In this document: piece by piece, positions 1-5,100 of the stretch | Layout: each line of letters opens with the position of its first letter | Numbering within the stretch: the stretch's first letter is position 1 | Assembly (NCBI GenBank): GCA_021786915.1 | Contig: JAJYMP010000228.1 | Location: 1 to 6,385 of the forward strand | Direction: 5' to 3' | DNA length: 6,385 nt | From: Chloroflexota bacterium | Lineage (GTDB): Bacteria; Chloroflexota; Limnocylindria; Limnocylindrales; CSP1-4 | The notes under the pieces: model-generated | Told to the model about the DNA's origin: nothing | Databases searched by the model: none | What the model saw: only the letters and a program-made list of their open reading frames with translations | Position numbers and translations under genes: made by a program

Positions 1-14
1 CGCAGCCGACGCGG

Positions 15-20
15 TAGACT
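15..20 (+). promoter_or_regulatory. Possible -10 element for the tRNA gene
   Basis: TAGACT resembles a sigma-70 -10 hexamer and lies 22 bases before the mature tRNA 5' end, which would leave a short 5' leader for RNase P to remove. The matching -35 would fall outside the window, so this rests on the hexamer and position only. Confidence 0.25.
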
Positions 21-42
21 CTGGGCGCCGCTGCGGCATCGC

Positions 43-117
43 TGGCGAGTGGCCTAACGGTAAGGCACCTGACTCTGGATCAGGGGATTGAAGGTTCGAA
101 TCCTTCCTCGCCAGCCA
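43..117 (+). tRNA. tRNA-Gln (anticodon CTG)
   Basis: A full cloverleaf can be folded by eye. The acceptor stem TGGCGAG (43-49) pairs with CTCGCCA (107-113). The D stem is GCC/GGC (52-54, 64-66). The anticodon stem CCTGA/TCAGG encloses the seven-base loop 73-79 with anticodon CTG at 75-77, reading CAG glutamine codons. The variable loop is five bases, and the T arm GAAGG/CCTTC (90-94, 102-106) holds the TTCGAAT loop. The discriminator base is G114 and CCA is encoded at 115-117. tRNA 3' ends are common integration sites for mobile DNA, and the region downstream is accessory-looking, but no second copy of the 3' end was seen in the window. Confidence 0.97.
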
Positions 118-226
118 ACTCCCCTGCTCCTTGGGCCCGACGGGATCCCGACCACCACAGCTTGTGGTGTTGGCGCCCTCTGACGAGCGTGGCGACGGCC
201 ACCGTGGAGTCCGACCCCGATGGTTC

Positions 227-288
227 GTTCACTTGATCGGTGGACCGCGTGTTCACCTGATCCAGCCCGCTCCCCCGTTCACCTGGTC
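227..288 (+). repeat. Three-copy GTTCAC(C/T)TG(A/G)TC repeat, possible IS end
   Basis: GTTCACTTGATC (227-238), GTTCACCTGATC (251-262) and GTTCACCTGGTC (277-288) are direct repeats with start-to-start spacing of 24 and 26 bases and one to two differences between copies. Clusters of short direct repeats spaced by about two helical turns are typical of transposase-binding sites at IS21-family ends, and I recall similar GTTCAC-type motifs there. No transposase gene or second end is in the window, so an IS remnant is inference. An array of binding sites for an unknown regulator is an alternative. Confidence 0.4.
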
Positions 289-481
289 CCGAGGCAGGCT
301 CGCCATGCGTGAGCCCGCGGTCCGCCGCCACCTCGACGACGTCGTGGCGGCCTTCGTCGCCGACCGGCCGGCGCGCAACCTGTCGCCACGCCGAGGGGCC
401 GCAGGGGATGCTCGGGATGGTGACGGCCCTGGTCGTCGCGTGAACGTTGCTGTCGATCGGCCGCAGACTCCGGAGACTTCG

Positions 482-512
482 TATACGATCCTTGAGCAAT
501 GATGCAAGTATT
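482..512 (+). promoter_or_regulatory. Candidate promoter/operator upstream of the first CDF gene
   Basis: This is an AT-rich island in GC-rich surroundings. It contains a -10-like TATACG or TACGAT (482-489) and an imperfect inverted repeat: CTTG (491-494) and CAAG (505-508) with ten bases between, flanked by ATAC (483-486) and GTAT (508-511). ArsR/SmtB regulators commonly bind imperfect AT-rich dyads at or just past the -10 box, and a CadC-like regulator is encoded four genes downstream. No good -35 is seen. A start near 496 would give a leader of about 90 bases to the chosen GTG. Confidence 0.35.
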
Positions 513-587
513 CCTCCGACCGGCAGGAAGCTCCCGCCGGACGGAGTGCGGCTGACTCGCGGCCGCCGAGCAGACGGGCCTACCCCA

Positions 588-1523
588 GTGGCATCTGACA
601 TCCCAACGACGGCCGAGGGCGGACGACCAGCGCCCGCCGGTCACGGTCACTCGGCCGCCGGAGCCGGCGCCGGCCGCCTGCGGATCGTCCTCGCGCTCAC
701 CGGCGGCTACATGGCGGTTGAGGTCGTCGGCGGCATCCTCACCGGCAGCCTGGCGCTCATCGCCGACGCCGGGCACATGCTCACCGATGTCGCCGGCGTC
801 TCGATGGCCCTCCTCGCGATCCGGTTTGCGGCCCGCCCCGCGAACGACGGCAAGTCATACGGCTACTATCGCCTGGAGATTCTGGCCGCGATCGCGAACG
901 GGATCCTGCTGTTCGGCGTCGCGGCGTACATCCTCTACGAGGCGTACCGGCGGTTCATGGAGCCGCCCGAGGTCCTCGGCCTGCCGATGCTCGCGGTCGC
1001 GACCGTCGGTCTGCTCGTGAACCTCGTCTCGGCCCGGCTCCTGTCCGCCGGCCAGAAGTCGAGCCTCAACCTCCGGGGCGCGTTCTACGAGGTCGTCGGC
1101 GACCTCCTGGGCTCGGTCGCGGTCATCGTCGCCGGCGTCGTCATCGCCCTGACCGGCTGGTCGCTCGTCGACCCGATCGCCTCGGTCGTCATCGGCCTGT
1201 TCATCCTGCCCCGGACGTGGACGCTCATCCGCGACGCGGTGGACGTCCTCCTCGAGGCGACACCGAGAGGCGTCGACATGGCCGAGGTTCGCCGGCACAT
1301 CACCGAGACCCAGGGCGTCGCCGACGCCCACGACCTCCACGCCTGGACGATCACGAGCGGGATGAACGTCCTCTCCGCCCACATCGTCCTCGCCGAGGGC
1401 GCCAGGTTCGACGAGGTCCTCGACCGGCTCTGCGACTGCCTCTCGAGCGACTTCGACATCGAGCACAGCACGTTCCAGCTGGAGCCTTCGGACCGTCGTG
1501 CGGTCGAGAAGGCGGCCCACTGA
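588..1523 (+). CDS. czcD: CDF-family zinc/cadmium/cobalt efflux transporter (CzcD/ZitB type)
   Basis: This cation diffusion facilitator is an inner-membrane metal/proton antiporter that exports Zn(II) and related divalent ions from the cytoplasm. From GTG 588 it is 311 residues, the usual family length. A short His-containing N-terminus (GHGHS, 18-22) precedes six membrane segments (about 31-210) and a cytoplasmic metal-binding domain. The TM2 motif DAGHMLTD carries H63 and D67. The TM5 equivalent reads AFYEVVGD, so E168/D172 replaces the usual His/Asp pair. The C-terminal domain has HDLHAWTITSG (248-258), SAH (H265) and EHSTFQLE (H293). The frame is open back to TTG 447, and GTG 546 is an alternative start. 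None has a clear Shine-Dalgarno; 588 was chosen for family length and His-motif position. A zinc-ribbon gene follows after 27 bases, probably in the same operon. Confidence 0.92.
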   Translation: MASDIPTTAEGGRPAPAGHGHSAAGAGAGRLRIVLALTGGYMAVEVVGGILTGSLALIADAGHMLTDVAGVSMALLAIRFAARPANDGKSYGYYRLEILAAIANGILLFGVAAYILYEAYRRFMEPPEVLGLPMLAVATVGLLVNLVSARLLSAGQKSSLNLRGAFYEVVGDLLGSVAVIVAGVVIALTGWSLVDPIASVVIGLFILPRTWTLIRDAVDVLLEATPRGVDMAEVRRHITETQGVADAHDLHAWTITSGMNVLSAHIVLAEGARFDEVLDRLCDCLSSDFDIEHSTFQLEPSDRRAVEKAAH

Positions 1524-1537
1524 GTCCCAAGCACGGC

Positions 1538-1545
1538 AAAGGAGA
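1538..1545 (+). promoter_or_regulatory. Ribosome binding site of the zinc-ribbon gene
   Basis: AAAGGAGA ends five bases before ATG 1551. It is the clearest Shine-Dalgarno in the plus-strand group and fixes this start. Confidence 0.8.
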
Positions 1546-1550
1546 ACCCG

Positions 1551-1904
1551 ATGACCGACACGAACCAGGCAGCGCAGGGCACCCCGACGGGACTGACGTG
1601 CCCCAAGTGCGCTGGATCGATGCGCACCTACGAGCGCAACGGGATCGCGATCGACCAGTGCACCGAGTGCCGGGGGATCTTCCTCGATCGAGGAGAGCTC
1701 GAACGGCTCATCGAAGCCGAGGATGTGCACTACGGCGGCCGGACAGCCGAGGATCGCCCCGACGATCGATACCCCGACCCCGGAGATCCGGACCCTCGCT
1801 ATCAGGGCGGCAAGCACGGCGGAGGCGGCAAGCACGGCGGCTACGGCGGGGATCAGCGCCGGCGGCGCGGCGGTTTCCTCGGCGACCTGCTCGACTTCGG
1901 CTGA
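1551..1904 (+). CDS. TFIIB-type zinc-ribbon protein with Gly/His/Arg-rich tail
   Basis: A 117-residue soluble protein. The N-terminal half is a zf-TFIIB zinc ribbon: CPKC (C17, C20) and CTEC (C37, C40) would bind one zinc, followed by the family signature RGIFLDRGELERLI. The second half is low complexity: acidic and proline-rich (about 66-84), then GGKHGG repeated twice (about 87-98), an RRRR run and a hydrophobic end GGFLGDLLDFG that is typical of this family in high-GC bacteria. The function of the family is unknown; metal binding or storage, or a nucleic-acid or protein-binding role, are guesses. It sits between an efflux transporter and a cupredoxin with gaps of 27 and 28 bases, so it is probably co-transcribed with them. 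Confidence 0.9.
   Translation: MTDTNQAAQGTPTGLTCPKCAGSMRTYERNGIAIDQCTECRGIFLDRGELERLIEAEDVHYGGRTAEDRPDDRYPDPGDPDPRYQGGKHGGGGKHGGYGGDQRRRRGGFLGDLLDFG
1806..1840 (+). repeat. 18-base tandem repeat coding GGKHGG twice
   Basis: The 17 bases at 1806-1822 recur exactly at 1824-1840, giving a two-copy tandem repeat with period 18. The period is a multiple of three, so copy-number change would keep the frame and vary the number of KH (potential metal-ligand) units in the zinc-ribbon protein's tail. Confidence 0.85.
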
Positions 1905-1932
1905 GGTGCGGCTGGCTCGAAGCGACGCACGA

Positions 1933-2478
1933 ATGAAGCTTGTCGGACCCGTGAGTGCGACCGAACCGCGCGTCAGCCGGCGCCAGCTGCTGCGACTCTC
2001 GCTCCTCGCCGGCCTGGGGGCGGTGGCGGCGGCCTGTGCCGGTCGTAGCCAGCCGGGCTGGACGCACGGCCCAACGCTCGCGCCCCCTGCAGGCTCAGGC
2101 GAGGCATCAGCCAGTCCAGGCGGATCGGCCACGCCCGCGCCTGAGAGCGCATCACCCTCGGCCGCGGGTGTCTCGGCCTCGGCCGGCGGCGCCGGCGTGG
2201 TGATCAAGATCGTGGCGCAGAACATCCGCTTCGATCTCGCCGAGTTCAGCGTCCCCACCAACACCCCGTTCCAGATCGTGTTCGACAACCAGGACGCAGG
2301 CGTCCCCCACAACGTCGCCATCTACGACTCGCGCCCAGGCGGAGCCAGCCTCTTCAAGGGCGAGATCTTCAACGGGGTCAAGACCGTCACGCACCTCGTC
2401 CCGGGCCTGCCCGCCGGCGACCACTACTTCCAGTGCGACGTGCATCCGACGATGAACGGCACCGTCCGCGTCTCGTGA
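1933..2478 (+). CDS. Tat-exported cupredoxin-domain lipoprotein
   Basis: The protein has 181 residues from ATG 1933. The N-terminus has a twin-arginine motif (SRRQLLRLS, R16/R17), a hydrophobic stretch and a lipobox ending AAAC (C35), so it is probably exported folded and lipid-anchored outside the membrane. Residues 36-88 form a Ser/Pro/Ala/Gly linker. Residues 89-181 form a plastocyanin-like cupredoxin domain with the complete type 1 copper set: H126 (PHN), C168 and H171 (FQCDVHP) and M174. Likely roles are copper binding, electron transfer or copper sequestration outside the cell. No convincing Shine-Dalgarno precedes ATG 1933. GTG 1906, which overlaps the upstream GAGGTG, or GTG 1951 could be the true start; the Tat motif is retained in each case. 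It lies 28 bases after the zinc-ribbon gene. Confidence 0.88.
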   Translation: MKLVGPVSATEPRVSRRQLLRLSLLAGLGAVAAACAGRSQPGWTHGPTLAPPAGSGEASASPGGSATPAPESASPSAAGVSASAGGAGVVIKIVAQNIRFDLAEFSVPTNTPFQIVFDNQDAGVPHNVAIYDSRPGGASLFKGEIFNGVKTVTHLVPGLPAGDHYFQCDVHPTMNGTVRVS

Positions 2479-2497
2479 CCTCCGATCACGCGCCTCG

Positions 2498-2552
2498 GTA
2501 TGCGACGCCCGACTTCGCCGGCCATGAGCTCGGCTGGCATACTCGAACCACC
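2498..2552 (+). promoter_or_regulatory. Candidate promoter and operator of the ArsR/CadC-like gene
   Basis: CATACT (2538-2543) fits a -10 box and would start transcription at about 2550, almost at ATG 2553. That start has no Shine-Dalgarno, so the message may be leaderless or nearly so. Two inverted repeats cover the area. GCCGGCC (2517-2523) and GGCTGGC (2532-2538) have one mismatch and eight bases between them, and GTATGC (2498-2503) matches GCATAC (2537-2542) with a wider gap. Either could bind the ArsR-type product for autorepression. No consensus -35 is seen. Confidence 0.35.
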
Positions 2553-2960
2553 ATGCAAGCAGGCGGTCAGGCGCTCTCCGAGGACCGTTGCGAGACGGAG
2601 TGCATCCACCCCGAACAGGTCCGCCCGTTGCTCGGTCGAACGCTGTCCGCGGAGAGCGCTCTCCGGGTCGGAGACCTCTTCGGGCTACTGGCCGATCCAA
2701 CCCGGGCTCGCATCCTCCACGCCCTGACGCTCACCGATGAGCTCTGCGTGTGCGACCTCGCCCTGCTGCTCGGCCTCTCGGTTTCGGGGTTGAGCCACCA
2801 GCTCCGGCTGCTCCGTGATCGAGACGCCGTGACACGCCGGAAGGCCGGACGGATCGTCTACTACCGGCTGGCCGACGAGCACGTGCGCCGTCTCCTGACC
2901 GACGCCCTCGTCCACGTTGGCGAGGCGATCGCGGTCGAGGTCGCCGGCCAGAACGCGTGA
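2553..2960 (+). CDS. cadC: ArsR/SmtB-family metal sensor, CadC-like
   Basis: This winged-helix repressor of 135 residues would bind operator DNA and release it when metal binds. The core runs from about residue 38 to 126: GDLFGLLADPTRARILHAL, then ELCVCDLA (C65, C67), then the recognition helix SVSGLSHQLRLLR (77-88). Both CadC metal sites are present. C13 and C17 in the N-terminal arm (RCETEC) with C65 and C67 match the Cd/Pb/Bi site, and D108, H110, H121 and E124 (ADEH...HVGE) match the interfacial Zn site. ATG 2553 is chosen because it gives the CadC-type short Cys arm; the frame is open back to 2433, but upstream sequence runs into the cupredoxin gene. It follows the cupredoxin gene by 74 bases and probably controls the flanking efflux genes. 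Confidence 0.92.
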   Translation: MQAGGQALSEDRCETECIHPEQVRPLLGRTLSAESALRVGDLFGLLADPTRARILHALTLTDELCVCDLALLLGLSVSGLSHQLRLLRDRDAVTRRKAGRIVYYRLADEHVRRLLTDALVHVGEAIAVEVAGQNA

Positions 2961-3035
2961 GTTCTCGTTGGCTAGCGACGGTTTCGAGGCAGCGAACTGT
3001 GTCTGAGTTCCCTGGCGTGCTCCATCGCTTGCGGG

Positions 3036-3256
3036 AGCCATGCGGTAACGCCCCTCCTGTCGTTCCCCGCCGAGACACTCACCCAGTTCCCGTTCGAGCC
3101 GACCCTCGAGGGCTAGTACACCATCAGAACATCGTTCTCGTCGGGGCGGCGATGGTCGTTGGCGCGACCGTCCGGGGCGGCCGGCTCGTGGCCGAGCCGG
3201 ATGAGCAAGCCGACCGCGTTCGCCGCCGGTCCGTGCCGGTCGGCGGCGTCCGATGA
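3036..3256 (+). pseudogene. Decayed 3' end of a DoxX-like membrane protein gene
   Basis: Conceptual translation gives TPLLSFPAETLTQFPFEP then TLEG, a TAG stop (3114-3116), Y, a one-base loss near 3126, then QNIVLVGAAMVVGATVRGG. The intact minus-strand DoxX-like protein (3961-4524) has TPLVLFPAETFTMFPLAP, TLEGQY and NVVLIGAAMVIGATVRGG at the same places, roughly 70% identical over about 44 residues. The stop sits exactly where the intact gene has Gln (CAG to TAG), and the frameshift falls where it has Lys. The N-terminal three quarters are not recognisable in 2961-3035. After the frameshift the reading frame ends in a TGA overlapping the ATG of the next gene (ATGA), suggesting the ancestral gene was coupled to that transporter. 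Confidence 0.8.
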
Positions 3257-3879
3257 CCGCCGCGGCGCGCGCGCAACTCCTGGCCCGTGGCCTCCAACTC
3301 GAGTACCTGACCGTCGGCTGGAACATCGCCGAGGGGCTGATCGCGGTCGGCGCGGGCGTTGCCGCCGGGAGCATCGCCCTCGTCGGCTTCGGGGTCGACA
3401 GCTTCGTCGAGACCATCTCGGGGGCGATCCTTCTGTGGCGCCTGCGGGCCGAGGCCGGCGGCACCGCCGACGAGGAGCGCATCGAGCACGTCGAGCGCCG
3501 GGCAGAGCGACTCGTCGGGGTGTCGTTCGCGATCCTCGCCGCCTACGTCGCGTTCGAGGCGCTCCGGACGCTCACCGCCGGCGATCGGCCGGAGGCGAGC
3601 CCGGTCGGGATCGTGCTGACGGCGGTCTCGATCGGGGTCATGCTCTGGCTCGCGCGGGCGAAGCGAGAGACCGGCGAAGCGCTGGGCAGCCGGGCGCTCG
3701 TCGCCGACAGCCGCCAGACGTGTGCCTGCCGGTACCTGTCGGTCACGACCCTCGGCGGCCTCGCCCTCAACGCCCTCTTCGGGCTGTGGTGGGCCGACCC
3801 GCTCGCCGCACTCGCGATCGCCGTCTTCCTCGTCCGCGAGGCCCGCGAGGCCTGGGAGGGCGACGACCACGATGGCTGA
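3253..3879 (+). CDS. Short CDF-superfamily cation transporter without C-terminal domain
   Basis: A 208-residue membrane protein with five to six predicted membrane segments (about 18-36, 38-62, 88-107, 117-134, 162-178, 180-196). Order and spacing match the membrane half of cation diffusion facilitators, but the cytoplasmic metal-binding domain is absent. The TM2 site reads GVDSFVE (D49/E53). The TM5 site, HxxxD in FieF-type proteins, aligns with ADSRQTCACR, placing Q155 and C159 where His and Asp would be. It probably moves a divalent or soft metal across the inner membrane, but the substrate cannot be told. ATG 3253 overlaps the TGA ending the decayed DoxX-like frame and has no strong Shine-Dalgarno, so translation may once have depended on coupling. 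It probably belongs to the transcript starting at the ArsR-type gene and converges on the intact DoxX-like gene 81 bases on. Confidence 0.82.
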   Translation: MTAAARAQLLARGLQLEYLTVGWNIAEGLIAVGAGVAAGSIALVGFGVDSFVETISGAILLWRLRAEAGGTADEERIEHVERRAERLVGVSFAILAAYVAFEALRTLTAGDRPEASPVGIVLTAVSIGVMLWLARAKRETGEALGSRALVADSRQTCACRYLSVTTLGGLALNALFGLWWADPLAALAIAVFLVREAREAWEGDDHDG

Positions 3880-3960
3880 CCCTACGCATGGATGAGCCCG
3901 TCGCCGAAGGAGGAGGTGTCGATGCGGTGGCCCGATGCGCGTGGTGTCCCGCCCGACTCA

Positions 3961-4524
3961 TCAGGTTCGGCCTGGCCCCTCCCCACGCCGCGAGGCCTCA
4001 CCGTCCGTGATCCGCGTGGTCGGATCCGGCGCGAGACCACCGCCGCGTACCGTCGCGCCGATGACCATGGCGGCCCCGATGAGGACCACGTTCTTGATGA
4101 TGTACTGGCCCTCGAGGGTCGGCGCAAGCGGGAACATGGTGAACGTCTCGGCAGGGAAGAGCACGAGCGGCGTCGCCGCGCCGAGCATCTGGACGGCGAG
4201 CAGGAAGAGGGTTGCCCGGAGGAACCGCCCGCTGATGAGCCCAAGCCCGATCAGCGTCTCCCACGTTGCGAGGACCGGCATCGACGCTGCTGGTCCGATG
4301 GCGCCGAGGGTCAGCTGCTCGATGGTGCGAGTGGCCAGGTCCTGCGCGGGGCTCAGGCCCGGGAGGAACTTGAGGACCCCGAACCAGAGGAACACGAGCC
4401 CCATGCCGATCCGGAGGACGACGATCCCTGCTCGGGCGAGCCGGCCCGTGATGGCACGATCCAGGCGCTCGTAGCGGTCGCGCCAGGTGATCCACGTCCG
4501 GTGCTCGGCGAACGATCTGCGCAT
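3961..4524 (-). CDS. DoxX-like integral membrane protein
   Basis: This 187-residue protein has four hydrophobic segments (about 32-51, 85-99, 102-124, 141-160) in the DoxX/YkgB-like arrangement. TM1 contains LRIGMGLVFLWFGVLKFLPG, the WFG.LKF signature shared by these families. Later motifs are WETLIGLGLISGR and YIIKNVVLIGAAMVIGA. The biochemical role of such proteins is poorly known; members are linked to redox stress and respiration. The N-terminus (1-30) is polar and the last 27 residues are a charged tail. The start is secure, with AGGAGG seven bases before the ATG. It lies 138 bases downstream of the Fur-type gene in the same direction and may have its own promoter. A decayed plus-strand copy lies beyond the intervening CDF gene. 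Confidence 0.8.
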   Translation of the reverse strand: MRRSFAEHRTWITWRDRYERLDRAITGRLARAGIVVLRIGMGLVFLWFGVLKFLPGLSPAQDLATRTIEQLTLGAIGPAASMPVLATWETLIGLGLISGRFLRATLFLLAVQMLGAATPLVLFPAETFTMFPLAPTLEGQYIIKNVVLIGAAMVIGATVRGGGLAPDPTTRITDGEASRRGEGPGRT

Positions 4525-4531
4525 CTACTTG

Positions 4532-4537
4532 CCTCCT
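4532..4537 (-). promoter_or_regulatory. Ribosome binding site of the DoxX-like gene
   Basis: AGGAGG on the minus strand is followed after seven bases by ATG (4524-4522). This is a consensus Shine-Dalgarno at ideal distance and fixes the start. Confidence 0.85.
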
Positions 4538-4587
4538 CGTGGTGGGGGATGATCACCTGTCACGGGCCGGATCGCGCGCGGCGACGT

Positions 4588-4622
4588 GGTCCCGGCGGGT
4601 CGAGCCCGACAGCCGCGGGACC
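4588..4622 (-). terminator. GC-rich hairpin between the Fur-type and DoxX-like genes
   Basis: GGTCCC (4588-4593) pairs with GGGACC (4617-4622), and inside it GTCG (4599-4602) pairs with CGAC (4607-4610), with further partial pairing around a bulge. It lies 41 bases past the Fur-type stop codon in the direction of transcription. There is no T-tract, so a classic intrinsic terminator is not shown. It could be a transcript-stabilising or attenuating structure, or chance in GC-rich DNA. Confidence 0.35.
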
Positions 4623-4662
4623 TCTCGTGCCAACGGGCAGCTCGCCCGGCGGCTGATCGGGT

Positions 4663-5100
4663 TCAGCCGGATGAGGCCCCCGCCTGGCTCGGGCCTCCTG
4701 CACAGGCCGCGCAGAGGCCTCGGAAGATGACCTGGGCCTCCTCGACGACGACCCCTGGCAGGACCGGGCTGAGGCAGGGTCTTGCATCCGCCAGACATGG
4801 CACGTCGACGATCCGGCCACATATTCGGCACACCAGGTGGTGGTGCCAGTCGGCTGCCGATTCGTAGAGGGTCCGACCAGGGCCGGCGTCGGCGACGAGC
4901 ACGAGCCCCGCCCGCTCAAGGGTCTCGAGGACGTGGTAGACGGTCGCCCGCGGGATCGGGCTGCCGCCGGAGCGGAACGCCTCGACGAGCTCGTCCGCGG
5001 AGTGATGCCCGCCAAGCTCCGCGAGGAGGCCGAGGATCGCGAGGCGGGCCCGGGTGACGCGCAGTCGCGCTTCGCGAAGCCGGTGAGCCGGATCGCTCAC
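4663..5100 (-). CDS. Fur-family metal-dependent regulator (Fur/PerR/Zur type)
   Basis: This 145-residue protein is a dimeric repressor that uses a regulatory metal to bind DNA. The winged-helix DNA-binding domain occupies about 8-82, with the recognition region IPRATVYHVLETLERAGLV (49-67). The dimerisation domain contains WHHHLVCRICGRIVD (85-99). C91/C94 and C130/C133 (LCAAC) form the structural zinc site. H33, E80, H86, H88 and D99 are candidates for the regulatory site. Glu at 80, where B. subtilis PerR has its critical Asp, is more Fur-like, while linkage to dps is more PerR-like, so the subtype is open. Extra C102 and C109 follow the first CxxC. The GTG start at 5100 overlaps the dps stop (GTGA), indicating translational coupling and fixing the start. 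The candidate operator at the dps promoter may be its target. Confidence 0.9.
   Translation of the reverse strand: MSDPAHRLREARLRVTRARLAILGLLAELGGHHSADELVEAFRSGGSPIPRATVYHVLETLERAGLVLVADAGPGRTLYESAADWHHHLVCRICGRIVDVPCLADARPCLSPVLPGVVVEEAQVIFRGLCAACAGGPSQAGASSG

Larger units (their letters stand above)
118..587. other. Gene-poor stretch between tRNA-Gln and the first efflux gene
   Basis: I see no convincing intact gene in these 470 bases. They contain the three-copy GTTCAC repeat (227-288), then a short plus-strand open stretch from ATG 305 to TGA 502. The first 28 or so codons of that stretch have the genome's usual G/C-rich third positions (MREPAVRRHLDDVV...), after which codon use becomes ordinary, so it could be a gene remnant. 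An AT-richer patch with promoter-like and inverted-repeat sequence follows at 482-512. Open frames on both strands here match no family I recognise. One reverse frame runs straight through the tRNA and is an artefact. Confidence 0.5.

Noticed and set aside
131..502. Plus-strand 123-codon open frame after the tRNA
   Set aside because: It crosses the direct-repeat array, has uneven codon use and has no recognisable domain; only the part from 305 on might be a gene remnant.
499..555. Small open frame MMQVFLRPAGSS... in the leader of the first CDF gene, considered as a leader peptide
   Set aside because: It has no Shine-Dalgarno, overlaps the candidate operator and shows no metal- or attenuation-related codon pattern. 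Its length is compatible with chance.
80..601. Minus-strand open frame of 173 codons ending in GEEGFEPSIP
   Set aside because: The tail is the reverse translation of the tRNA-Gln T arm and acceptor, a well-known artefact, and the rest matches no family I recognise.
855..2321. 488-codon minus-strand open frame
   Set aside because: It lies antisense to three well-supported genes (CDF, zinc ribbon, cupredoxin). Long antisense frames are expected in DNA this GC-rich, and its Asp/Arg/Val-rich translation shows no domain.
3124..3870. 248-codon minus-strand open frame opposite the second CDF gene
   Set aside because: It is the antisense shadow of a membrane protein with clear CDF organisation; its translation is charged and featureless.
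3880..3960. Search for a bidirectional terminator between the convergent CDF and DoxX-like genes
   Set aside because: No stable hairpin with a T-tract could be found in these 81 bases on either strand.
3892..4656. Plus-strand open frame with a strong AAGGAGGAGG (3907-3916) five bases before ATG 3922
   Set aside because: Despite the good ribosome-binding-like sequence, the frame is almost wholly antisense to the intact DoxX-like gene, is low-complexity Arg/Pro/Glu sequence and resembles no family. The purine run may be a relic of a former neighbour.
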